The notes under the pieces: generated by a model | What the model was told of the DNA's origin: nothing | Seen by the model: only the letters and a program-made list of their open reading frames with translations | Databases searched by the model: none | Origin: Buttiauxella massiliensis | GTDB taxonomy: Bacteria; Pseudomonadota; Gammaproteobacteria; Enterobacterales; Enterobacteriaceae | Length of the DNA stretch: 64,000 bases | Assembly: GCF_902500225.1 (NCBI RefSeq) | Contig: NZ_LR722653.1 | Span: 62,001 to 126,000, forward strand | Reading direction: 5' to 3' | In this document: positions 27,279 through 36,892 of the stretch, piece by piece | How positions within the stretch are numbered: the stretch's first letter is position 1 | Layout: each line of letters opens with the position of its first letter | Position numbers and translations under genes: made by a program

Positions 27279-28262
27279 CTAGATTTCAAATGGGAATTTC
27301 ATACCCCATTCTTTACGCATGTTATCCATGATTTTTAATACGGCGATTGTGTCTTGTGGTTTCATTATGTCACTTGCCGTTTTCCCCTGGCGAATACAAT
27401 CGTTGGTGTGCCTTAATTGATATTCAAATCCATCGAAATCAAACGGGAAGTGATACTCTTTTTTATTGTCATTCTGGTAAACAGTAAAACCATTTGCCGC
27501 ATGTGGTGTGTCGATAACAATATAGCCATTCTTACATTGAATAACCGCTTGCTGTCGTGACAACGCCTCTACTGATGAGCTTAACAGAGCAACTTGCCCT
27601 CTTTCATACTGCATATAATAGAAACTTGACAGGTCAACACCACCTTCTGATAACACGGCGTTGGATACCACGCGTTCAGGTTTATAACCCAGCAGCATGC
27701 AGGTAATACTGATGACATAAATGCCCACATCATAAAGTGCACCACCCGCAAGCTCAGGGTTTATTTTACGATCATTTCTGCTACCAGGCGGGTTGATACC
27801 AAAATCTGCGGCGATATTCACTACATCGCCCAGTTGACCACTGTTTAATATTTTATGTATTTCAGCATATGCTGGTAAGAATTTCGTCCAAAACGCTTCC
27901 ATAATAAACAAGCCATTATCAGATGCTTGTTTAAATAAATGCTCAGCCTGGCTTACATCAATCGTGAAACTTTTTTCACATAAAACATGCTTGTTATTTT
28001 TTAAGCACAGTAAGCTATTTTCATAGTGCGAGTTGTGCGGTGTTGCGATATACACTGCATCTATATCAGCACTCTGCGCCAGTTCCTGATAACTGCCAAA
28101 CGCCCTCTTCGCACCATATTGCGTAGCAAAAGCCTCTGCATTTTCAATGGAGCGTGATGCCACACCAACAAATTCACACTCATCTGATAAGTAACCCAGA
28201 GTCCCGGCGAATTTTTTAGCAATCGTTCCTGTACCAATGATGCCCCAACGGATTTTTTTCAT
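27279..28262 (-). CDS. Gfo/Idh/MocA-family NAD(P)-dependent oxidoreductase
   Basis: 327 aa from MKKIRWGIIGTGTIAKKFAG; an ATG four codons earlier is equally possible as neither has a strong ribosome site. N-terminal Rossmann fold with GTGTIA, then the family motif CEKSFTID (the EKP-type catalytic Lys) and ITCMLLGYKPERV region; GGALYDVGIYVI carries the conserved D...Y-type catalytic site. Members oxidise or reduce sugars, inositols or dihydrodiols. Stands alone; substrate unknown. Confidence 0.88.
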   Translation of the reverse strand: MKKIRWGIIGTGTIAKKFAGTLGYLSDECEFVGVASRSIENAEAFATQYGAKRAFGSYQELAQSADIDAVYIATPHNSHYENSLLCLKNNKHVLCEKSFTIDVSQAEHLFKQASDNGLFIMEAFWTKFLPAYAEIHKILNSGQLGDVVNIAADFGINPPGSRNDRKINPELAGGALYDVGIYVISITCMLLGYKPERVVSNAVLSEGGVDLSSFYYMQYERGQVALLSSSVEALSRQQAVIQCKNGYIVIDTPHAANGFTVYQNDNKKEYHFPFDFDGFEYQLRHTNDCIRQGKTASDIMKPQDTIAVLKIMDNMRKEWGMKFPFEI

Positions 28263-28441
28263 TTTAATGACCATTAACTGTTTTGATATCGTAAAAAATA
28301 ACGTCGAGCCACATCAGTTTCAACGAGTTATTCGAAAATCGAGATCACAAAGCCAACCTGCATGACAAAGCGAATAGTCAGATTCGCCAGTCGGTTTAAA
28401 ATTCGTTATTATCCGCTCCCACTCACCCTCCAGGCAGCCTG

Positions 28442-29140
28442 ATGTCTACGATTATCGATACCTTTATTGCCCCGCCATGCCATGACAAGGTAGAGACTCT
28501 CTATCAGGACGAGCACCTGGTGCTTATCAATAAACCCTCAGGACTACTCAGCCTCTCAGGGAAAAACCCGCAAAATCTCGATTCGGTGCATCACCGATTG
28601 GTGAAAATATTCCCTGGTTGCACTCTGGTCCATCGCCTGGATTTCGGCACTTCTGGGCTGATGGTGATTGCCCTTAATAAGGCTATCAATGCAGCCCTCT
28701 GCCAGCAATTCAGCCAGCGCACAGTGACCAAAGTTTACAGCGCACTGCTCTGCGGGCATCTGAGCGAAAATGAAGGAGTGATAGATGCGCCGATTGCCAA
28801 AGACCCGGCGCTTTTCCCACTGATGTCGATTTGCGCCATCAACGGCAAGCCCGCTCGTTCGGGTTATCGGGTCATTGAGCGTTTTCATCATGAGCAACAA
28901 GACGGGACGTTACTGCCAGTGACGCGAGTCGAGCTGACGCCGGAAACCGGGCGCACTCATCAACTGCGCATCCACTGCCAGCAGTTGGGCCACCCTATTT
29001 TAGGCTGTGATCTATATGGCGGTTTACTGCTGCCGGGTACCGAACAGACTCCCCGACTGATGCTGCATGCCAGCGAACTGCATTTTGCTCATCCGATTAG
29101 TGGGGAGTGGATTAGAGCGCGGAATGAGAGTTTGTTTTGA
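28442..29140 (+). CDS. RluA-family RNA pseudouridine synthase
   Basis: 232 aa. Catalytic motif HRLDFGTSGLMVIALNK with the nucleophilic Asp, preceded by the entry motif YQDEHLVLINKPSGLLSLSG and followed by TPETGRTHQLRIHCQQLGHP and RLMLHASELHF. No S4 domain. The size resembles RluA and TruC, but the sequence is not clearly either; the target uridine (rRNA or tRNA) cannot be told. Isolated gene with its own promoter region. Confidence 0.88.
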   Translation: MSTIIDTFIAPPCHDKVETLYQDEHLVLINKPSGLLSLSGKNPQNLDSVHHRLVKIFPGCTLVHRLDFGTSGLMVIALNKAINAALCQQFSQRTVTKVYSALLCGHLSENEGVIDAPIAKDPALFPLMSICAINGKPARSGYRVIERFHHEQQDGTLLPVTRVELTPETGRTHQLRIHCQQLGHPILGCDLYGGLLLPGTEQTPRLMLHASELHFAHPISGEWIRARNESLF

Positions 29141-29626
29141 GGCTGTTAACACTCGTTAAGTTGGTTTTGCGTCTGCTATAAGCGAGGAGCGGAAGCTCAT
29201 GATATCCATTTGCTCAGCTGAAGGGGATCAATAAATGACTCGTAGACATCTTTAGACACGTGGCGATTCACTTGAGTGGGTTTATCTTCCACTACATACC
29301 GTTTGTAGATTCTGTCCTTTCATTATATAATCTTTTTGATAAAACGAAGTAGTAATTAGGCAAAAACTGGAAACCCGTGCCTGTAAGAAATTTATTAACT
29401 TACATGCAGAAGCAAGCGCTTTAAATTTATTTTCGCCCATAATTCGCCAGTCTCCGTTGCTGGAACGAGCATACCAAAAACAAGCAATCTCCCAATTTTA
29501 TTTATGGTCTTCCCAAGCATAATTTATTCAACAAAATAATATTGTTATTGTTCCCCCCGGGTGAACCGGAGGGTAATCATATAAAGCAATCAAGGCCAAA
29601 TTAACTATTTGACAATTCCCAATCAA
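29141..29626. other. Gap after the pseudouridine synthase
   Basis: About 490 bp with no gene seen. A stem CCCCCCGG / CCGGAGGG at 29553-29573 could end the phospho-glycosidase transcript coming from the right, though no T run follows it on the minus strand. Confidence 0.5.
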
Positions 29627-31090
<1,464 letters not shown>

Positions 31091-31174
31091 CTATATTTAG
31101 GTGCTGTCGTGATAACAACAGGAGGGCAGTATGTTACCTGACGACTCCTTAATGCATCATAACCATTGTTTCTG

Positions 31175-31849
31175 CTAACTCTGGTTACATAAATCAATCT
31201 GTTCGCTCAGAACAGTCATCGCCTGTGAGTAAGACATGTCTTTGCGGAATAAACCTGCTGTTCCTAAAATAAACATGTCGACATCAGTTCCCAGAGTTCT
31301 TACGACATCAGGAGAGATAGCCCCATCGATAGCAATCTGAGCTTTGCTCTGATGTTGTTGTAGCATGGCTTTCAACCGCCGAATTTTACTTACAGAAGCA
31401 GCAATAAAAGGCTGGCCTGCAAAACCTGGGTTGACCGACATAATCATAACCACATCTACAACATCCAGCAGTTCTTCTAATATATTCAGAGACGTTCCGG
31501 GGTTAATAGCAACACCCGCTTTAATCCCCTTACTACGGATATTACTCAACGTACGATGTAAATGAATCGGCGCTTCAGCGTGGACATAAATAATGCTACA
31601 GCCCAGCTCAGCAAAGCGATCGATATATGGATCAGGATTCGTAACCATTAGATGTACGTCGTAAGGGATAGTCGCCAGTTTTGATACCGCCTTAATATCT
31701 TCAGGGCCGAGAGCAAAATTTGGCACAAACTGGCCATCCATGACATCGATATGGAACATTGCGGCACCCGCAACTTCTAGTTCATGTAACTCTTCGCCTA
31801 GGCGTGAAAAATCCACGCACATTAGCGACGGGCAAAATTGTGCGCTCAT
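31175..31849 (-). CDS. D-allulose-6-phosphate 3-epimerase-like protein (AlsE/Rpe family)
   Basis: 224 aa TIM barrel. Metal and catalytic motifs: HIDVMDGQFVPNF, HLMV, and D in AIDGAIS. Details favour AlsE over the housekeeping ribulose-phosphate epimerase: PSLMCVD at the start (AlsE PSLMCMD, Rpe PSILSAD), NPGFAGQPFI (AlsE DPGFAGQPFI, Rpe NPGFGGQSFI) and ILGTAGLF (AlsE IVGTSGLF). Predicted reaction: D-allulose 6-phosphate to D-fructose 6-phosphate in the cytoplasm. It follows the rpiB-type gene by 2 bp. Confidence 0.85.
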   Translation of the reverse strand: MSAQFCPSLMCVDFSRLGEELHELEVAGAAMFHIDVMDGQFVPNFALGPEDIKAVSKLATIPYDVHLMVTNPDPYIDRFAELGCSIIYVHAEAPIHLHRTLSNIRSKGIKAGVAINPGTSLNILEELLDVVDVVMIMSVNPGFAGQPFIAASVSKIRRLKAMLQQHQSKAQIAIDGAISPDVVRTLGTDVDMFILGTAGLFRKDMSYSQAMTVLSEQIDLCNQS

Positions 31850-31851
31850 CT

Positions 31852-32292
31852 TTATACCTTCTCGATGTCTGCAATCATCTCAACACGCGTCTGGTGACGC
31901 TCACCTTCAAACTCTGCATCCAACCAGGCATCAACGATCATTTTTGCCAACTCAGAACCAATGACGCGCGAGCCGAAAGAGAGCACGTTGGTATTGTTAT
32001 GTGAGCGGGAAAGTTTAGCTGAATAGGGTTCACTGCACACAACTGCACGAATACCGTGAACTTTATTGGCGGCAATTGATATACCAATCCCTGAGCCACA
32101 AATTACAATACCCAAATCAGCCTCTCCTGAAACAACAGCGTCTGCTACTGCTTTGCCATAGATTGGGTAATCTGTACGTGTTTCGCTATGCGCACCTTTA
32201 TCAATTACCTGAATACCCCGTGCAATAAGATGTTCAGTAATCGTAGGTTTCAGGATAATGCCGACATGATCGCAACCGATAGCAATTTTCAT
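31852..32292 (-). CDS. rpiB: RpiB-type sugar-phosphate isomerase (ribose/allose 6-phosphate)
   Basis: 146 aa, RpiB/LacAB fold. MKIAIGCDHVG at the start and GIVICGSGIGISIAANKVHGIRAV with the catalytic Cys; SHNNTNVLSFGSRVIG near the end. RpiB enzymes interconvert ribose/ribulose 5-phosphate and also D-allose/D-allulose 6-phosphate, the role that fits the AlsE-type gene 2 bp downstream. Ribose isomerisation alone would not explain the PTS and the glycosidase. Confidence 0.88.
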   Translation of the reverse strand: MKIAIGCDHVGIILKPTITEHLIARGIQVIDKGAHSETRTDYPIYGKAVADAVVSGEADLGIVICGSGIGISIAANKVHGIRAVVCSEPYSAKLSRSHNNTNVLSFGSRVIGSELAKMIVDAWLDAEFEGERHQTRVEMIADIEKV

Positions 32293-32336
32293 ATGTGCTC
32301 TCTTAATCTATTAATAATCAGAAGGTGATAATAATT

Positions 32337-32351
32337 GGGTGCAAAGCACCC
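32337..32351. terminator. Intercistronic hairpin between the PTS and rpiB-type genes
   Basis: GGGTGC / GCACCC with an AAA loop lies 5 bp after the PTS stop. Without a long T run it may be a processing or partial termination signal that lowers expression of downstream genes. Confidence 0.45.
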
Positions 32352-32356
32352 TTTGT

Positions 32357-33967
32357 TTACTCTGCACTGTCCAGACAATCTTCCAGACCAGATTTAATCA
32401 GAGTGACATGCGGTCCATAAATGACCTGTATGCCGTTGCCTTTTTTCACGACACCTTTAGCCCCGGAGGCTTTAAGCATTACGTCATCAACAAGACTTTC
32501 ATCCACTACGGTGATACGAAGGCGGGTGGCACAGCAATCAATGTCAGCTATATTGGCCGCTCCTCCCAGACCAGAAATGATTAATGCTGAGACATCTTCA
32601 CTTTTCGTTTTATTACTCATGGTATTAATTTTCTGGTCACGCGCTTGTAAATCCTTACGCGTATAAAGTTTTGTTTCCTCAGTGTCATCTTCACGGCCCG
32701 GAGTTTTGAAATTGAAACGGGTGATTGCGAAGCGGAAACTGAAGTAATAAATAGGGAATAACGGGATCCCTATCAGGATTGCATTAATCCAGTGTGTTTT
32801 TGCATTTCCCTGCATAACACCAAAGAGGACGAAATCGATTAAGCTACCCGAGAAAGTTTGCCCCACGGCCACATTAAAAATATGGCAGAACATGAATGAC
32901 AGACCCGCTAATACACAGTGCATGCCGTACAGAAGTGGTGCTGCAAAGAGGAAAGAAAATTCAATGGGTTCGGTGATACCGGTGACGACTGCAGTCAGGG
33001 TAGCCGACAACAGCAGGCCCAAAACAAGCTTACGTTTCTCTGGCCGGGCTGTGTGGTAAATAGCCAGCGCTGCCCCGGGGATGCCAAACAGATAAAACGG
33101 ATATTTACCGGCCATAAATCGGGTTGCATCCACTGAAAATTGCTGCGTATGCGGGCTGGCCAGTTCAGCGAAGAAAATATTTGTCGCTCCGGATACAGCC
33201 ACGCCATCAATAAGCTGCGTACCACCGAGACCAGTCTGTAAGAAAGGCATGGCAAAAACGTGATGCAGACCGAAAGGGATAAGTGCACGTTCGGTCAGAC
33301 CATAGATAAACGTACCGGCATATCCTGCGCTGTTGACCAGGTCGCCAAGATGCAGAATCGCATTTTGTATGGTTGGCCAGATGAAGAACATCAGGATACC
33401 GACGACTAAATAAGTAACGGCTGAGATAATGGGGATAAAGCGTGTACCGCCAAAGAACGAGAACATAGCCGGAAGTTCTATGCGGTAAAAACGATTGTGC
33501 AGCACCGCGACACCCAGTCCGGCAATAACGCCTCCGAACACTCCCATCTGAAGTGAGTTGATACCCAGCGTCATGCCTAACGAACCTTCAGGGAGAGCGC
33601 CAGAGGCCAACAGCCCGTGAATATCAAGCATCGCATTGATAGTGGCATGCATAATTAAGAAACCGATAGCCCCTGAAATCGCAGCGACTTCTTTTTCTTT
33701 TTTTGCCATTCCCAGTGCAACGCCAATAGCAAAAATGACAGGTAAGTTAGAGAAAACCACACCACCGGCACTTTTCATGACGGTAAGAAATGTGTGAAGT
33801 ACGGTGCCGTCACCAAGCAGTGGCTGCAGACCATAAGAGTCAATAGTCGCCTGGTTTGTGAATGAAGCGCCAATGCCCAGAAACAATCCTGCAACGGGCA
33901 GCAGAGCTATCGGGAGCATAAAGGAGCGCCCTATCCGCTGAAGAATTCCAAATATTGCTGTTTTCAT
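32357..33967 (-). CDS. PTS permease, glucose-family EIICB
   Basis: 536 aa from MKTAIFGILQRIGRSFMLP; a longer in-frame extension of 17 codons has no family support. IIC domain (about residues 1-390, ten or so helices) with TERALIPFGLHHVFAMPF and GITEPIEFSFLF, then a linker and a IIB domain (about 455-530) with ADIDCCATRLRITV, where the second Cys of DCC is the expected phosphorylation site. There is no IIA domain, so it should use the cell's glucose IIA (Crr). Imports and 6-phosphorylates a hexose or beta-glycoside. First gene of the operon, divergent from the RpiR-type regulator. Confidence 0.9.
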   Translation of the reverse strand: MKTAIFGILQRIGRSFMLPIALLPVAGLFLGIGASFTNQATIDSYGLQPLLGDGTVLHTFLTVMKSAGGVVFSNLPVIFAIGVALGMAKKEKEVAAISGAIGFLIMHATINAMLDIHGLLASGALPEGSLGMTLGINSLQMGVFGGVIAGLGVAVLHNRFYRIELPAMFSFFGGTRFIPIISAVTYLVVGILMFFIWPTIQNAILHLGDLVNSAGYAGTFIYGLTERALIPFGLHHVFAMPFLQTGLGGTQLIDGVAVSGATNIFFAELASPHTQQFSVDATRFMAGKYPFYLFGIPGAALAIYHTARPEKRKLVLGLLLSATLTAVVTGITEPIEFSFLFAAPLLYGMHCVLAGLSFMFCHIFNVAVGQTFSGSLIDFVLFGVMQGNAKTHWINAILIGIPLFPIYYFSFRFAITRFNFKTPGREDDTEETKLYTRKDLQARDQKINTMSNKTKSEDVSALIISGLGGAANIADIDCCATRLRITVVDESLVDDVMLKASGAKGVVKKGNGIQVIYGPHVTLIKSGLEDCLDSAE

Positions 33968-34053
33968 AGCGTTCTTTTGACCATGTAAGGGTACAACGAG
34001 GAAATTAAATGTGAGCAATAAATTAAACGATCATTTATCGTCATCACGCACAA

Positions 34054-34083
34054 ACTTCACAAAATAGATTATCACTGTGAAGT
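34054..34083. promoter_or_regulatory. Candidate operator for the RpiR-type regulator
   Basis: Perfect 8-bp inverted repeat ACTTCACA ... TGTGAAGT with a 14-bp spacer, centred in the divergent promoter region; a further half-site AGTTCACA lies about 30 bp to the right. The TGTGA/TCACA core also resembles CRP half-sites, but the spacing is wrong for CRP. Confidence 0.55.
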
Positions 34084-34315
34084 CGCAAAGGAGTCAACCC
34101 ATCGAACCGATCAAGTTCACAATTTTTTAAAAAAGCGTAAAATTAAAGGATAGGCTCCGCGTAATTGGTAGGCTGAGTGTCTGGTTTCTGTGGGGTTTTC
34201 CTATTTTTAGGGATGTTTATTTACTTACGTTATTCACAAATTTGGTTGTTATCGTAAACTCTACGCGAATTCACATTCTATAGGCACAACGCGTTATGGT
34301 AGTCTTTAGCCCTCA

Positions 34316-35230
34316 ATGTTTTATAAACCTATGGTACAAAAAATGACGGATAAGCAAGATGTAGTTCAAGAAGTGGAAAGTGCGCTCGCGATAGGCGCGC
34401 GGATAAAAATGTCACTCTCCATCCTAAATCCGACTGAACGTCGCATTGCGGAATGGTTAATCATTAAAGGAAATGTTTGCCAGGAAACAAGCTTGCGTGA
34501 AGTAGCCATTACGCTAAAGGTATCTGAGCCTTTGCTGGTAAAGGTTGCAAAAAAGATAGGGTTTTCTGGTTTTCGGGAACTACGAAGCGCGCTCATCAGT
34601 TACTTTGAGTCTTTGCCCTATGAGAAAGAAGAAGAAGTCACGGAGCATGATAGCCTCGATACCGTGATGGATAAGGTTTTTTCGAGCAGTATTCAGGCTC
34701 TCAAAGAGGCACGATCCGTCGCCGATGCAGCGACTATAGGAAAAGCAGCTCAGCTGATTTTTAACGCTCGCAGAGTGATCATTTTTGGTGTGGGTGGTTC
34801 AGCCTCAGTAGGTTTGGATTTCGAACATAAGCTTCTTCGCTTAGGAATAATTAGTCATGCCTATAGTGATTTTCACTTAATGCTGATGGCAGCAAGTCAA
34901 CTTGATGAAAAGGATGTTGTCATTGCAATTTCGCAAACTGGTGCCACCAGGGAAATGCTTAATGCAGTGAATACAGCCCGAGCGAAGAAGACACAAGTGA
35001 TATGTATCACCAATAATGATGGCTCTCCACTTTCTCAGAGCTCGGATTTGTCAATTTTCAGTCCGGCGATGAGTGGCCCTTTGCTTGGGCAAAATGCTGT
35101 TGCCCGGATTGTTCAGTTGAATCTGCTAGACAGCTTATTTATTGCGATTCTGCTAGAAGATTACCAGGGAAATAAAGAGAAGCTATCCAGTGGTATTAAT
35201 ATAGTGAGCCCATTACATGGTCTAAAGTAA
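34316..35230 (+). CDS. RpiR/AlsR-family transcriptional regulator
   Basis: 304 aa at most; ATG codons at 34331 and 34343 are also possible starts. N-terminal HTH_6 domain (NPTERRIAEWLI...SLREVAITLKVSEPLLVKVAKKIGFSGFRELRSAL) and a C-terminal SIS sugar-phosphate-binding domain (VIIFGVGGSASVGLDFEHKL, VVIAISQTGATREMLNAV). Family members respond to phosphosugars; the E. coli relative RpiR/AlsR controls rpiB and the allose genes. Divergent from the PTS operon, so probably its repressor, with a phosphorylated pathway sugar as inducer. Confidence 0.9.
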   Translation: MFYKPMVQKMTDKQDVVQEVESALAIGARIKMSLSILNPTERRIAEWLIIKGNVCQETSLREVAITLKVSEPLLVKVAKKIGFSGFRELRSALISYFESLPYEKEEEVTEHDSLDTVMDKVFSSSIQALKEARSVADAATIGKAAQLIFNARRVIIFGVGGSASVGLDFEHKLLRLGIISHAYSDFHLMLMAASQLDEKDVVIAISQTGATREMLNAVNTARAKKTQVICITNNDGSPLSQSSDLSIFSPAMSGPLLGQNAVARIVQLNLLDSLFIAILLEDYQGNKEKLSSGINIVSPLHGLK

Positions 35231-36117
35231 GAAACTTAAGGATAACGTGTAATTAGCTTACTATTTATATGATGTTATTAAATTCACATCTCAAGATTCA
35301 GTAGATAGATATTTCTCCGAGCTTATAGGCGTAAAGCAATCTGAGTGCGCTTCCGTCTCCATAAGTGCACACATCTTACAATCCGGAACGACTCAAAATC
35401 ATACAGATTAATTATGCGCCCATAGCATGTAACCGGAGAAAATGTTTTTCCATAACAAAATGGTCTGTTTGAGGGGGCGGAAGCCTGCTCCTGGCACTTA
35501 GCTGCAGGTGCGGCACATTCAGTCCGCTCACAGCAAGATGTGGACGTTAAACATGAAAATAGGTAAATACTTTTCCAGATGGCCGTCCATTTCCCGCAGC
35601 TATTTATATTTTAATTTTTGATGTAGCCTATATCAATAACCGATTTGGAAATAAGATCCGGCACTGCTGTAGAACCTACAAGAAAAATTTTCAATATGAT
35701 CGCCCACAATTTCCCTTTAATAGAATGCTCCATTATCGTATATATTCCCGGCCACGCTGGGTCATAATCTTTTTCGGCAATAACAACCATGGACGATAGC
35801 GTACAATCAATGTCGTGGGATGTATCTTAAACGTCCGTCTTTGGCACGGAGTCGCCAGTGAACGATCTTAAGGCAGATTTGAGCGAGAGACGGATAGTCC
35901 ACGACATTTTATTGAAAGGAAAACGCCAGTAGATTGCACAATCTACTTTGAATATCTAATATATTAAATATTCTAAATTCCCTTCCCTCTTGTATAAGGA
36001 TACGCTACTCTCAAAAAATGCGTTCGCTACCAAAATGGGTTTACTCCTTTACATTTGCTTAATTCATAAAAATTTAGACTAACATCTGATATATAATTCA
36101 TAATGAAAGGTTAAAAA
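35231..36117. other. Gap of decayed DNA between regulator and cat
   Basis: About 890 bp, holding the GrpB-family remnant described separately (35611-35790). The rest (35231-35610 and 35791-36060) shows no open gene. Around 35465-35565 composition is GC-richer (GAGGGGGCGGAAGCCTGC), different from the surrounding AT-rich DNA. No insertion-sequence ends recognised. Confidence 0.6.
35611..35790 (-). pseudogene. Truncated GrpB/UPF0157 nucleotidyltransferase-fold gene
   Basis: A 59-codon frame begins MVVIAEKDYDPAWPGIYTIM and contains FLVGSTAVPDLISKSVIDIG, ending in YIKN and a TAA. These are the two N-terminal hallmarks of the GrpB family (YDPxWP and VGSTAVPGLAAKPxIDI); the normal protein is about 170 aa, so two thirds are missing. 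The conserved H of the EHVGST motif is also lost. Surrounded by AT-rich noncoding DNA. Confidence 0.75.
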
Positions 36118-36786
36118 ATGGAAAAAACACCTCTGGAATATACACCTGTTGACTTATCTCGTTGGGCAAGGAAGGAGCATTTTGAGGTGTTTCAGTCATT
36201 TGCTCAAAGTACAATTAACCAAACCGTCCTGGTAGATATTACCGTGCTGCTAAAAAATATAAAGGAAGTTGGCTGGAAATTTTACCCAACTATTATTTTC
36301 CTCCTTTCTAAAATCGTAAACAGTCATGCGGAGTTCCGTATGGCCGTAAAGAACAATGAGCTTGTCATATGGAATGACATTCATCCAAGCTACACCATTT
36401 TCCATAATGAAACGGAGACCTTTTCATCATTATGGAGTCACTACGATGGCAATATTCATCACTTCCAGGACGTTTATTCAGAAGATATTGCACGCTATGG
36501 TAATAACCTTTCTTATTGGCCTAAGGAGGAGTCTCGGGAGAATATATTTTTCGTATCGGCTATTCCTTGGGTAAGTTTTACCAGTTTTAATATCAACGTT
36601 GCAAACATGCAGAATTTTTTTGCCCCCATGTTCACTCTTGGAAAATACTACGAACAAGATGGAAAAGTACTGTTGCCTCTCGCTGTTCAGGTACATCATT
36701 CCGTGTGCGATGGTTTCCATGTGGCAAGACTGATCAATGAGTTACAAGCGATGAGTGATGACATAGCCACCATCGCAGCAAGCTGA
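36118..36786 (+). CDS. cat: Chloramphenicol acetyltransferase, CatA type
   Basis: 222 aa, the length of CatA proteins. Transfers acetyl from acetyl-CoA to chloramphenicol in the cytoplasm. Catalytic motif [11 protein letters not shown] (His194, Asp198), plus [25 protein letters not shown] and [21 protein letters not shown] that line the trimer active site. It is clearly related to but distinct from transposon-borne CatA1. AAAGG precedes the ATG. No transposase, integron or plasmid sequence flanks it, so it looks resident on the chromosome, within an AT-rich accessory stretch. Confidence 0.93.
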   Translation: MEKTPLEYTPVDLSRWARKEHFEVFQSFAQSTINQTVLVDITVLLKNIKEVGWKFYPTIIFLLSKIVNSHAEFRMAVKNNELVIWNDIHPSYTIFHNETETFSSLWSHYDGNIHHFQDVYSEDIARYGNNLSYWPKEESRENIFFVSAIPWVSFTSFNINVANMQNFFAPMFTLGKYYEQDGKVLLPLAVQVHHSVCDGFHVARLINELQAMSDDIATIAAS

Positions 36787-36892
36787 GAAACGGAGCTGGC
36801 AACAGGAGTTTGCTACTCCTGTCGTTTTTCCATTGCGTTTAAGTTGAAGTAGATATTCCGGTGTATGACCAGGCAGAAAGAACATTGTCAAT

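Noticed and set aside
31175..31849. Calling the epimerase the housekeeping Rpe
   Set aside because: The motifs SLMCVD and NPGFAGQPFI and the operon context favour AlsE, and Rpe is normally next to gph/trpS near dam.
34070..34125. CRP site in the PTS/regulator promoter region
   Set aside because: TGTGA and TCACA halves occur but never with the 6-bp spacing CRP requires.
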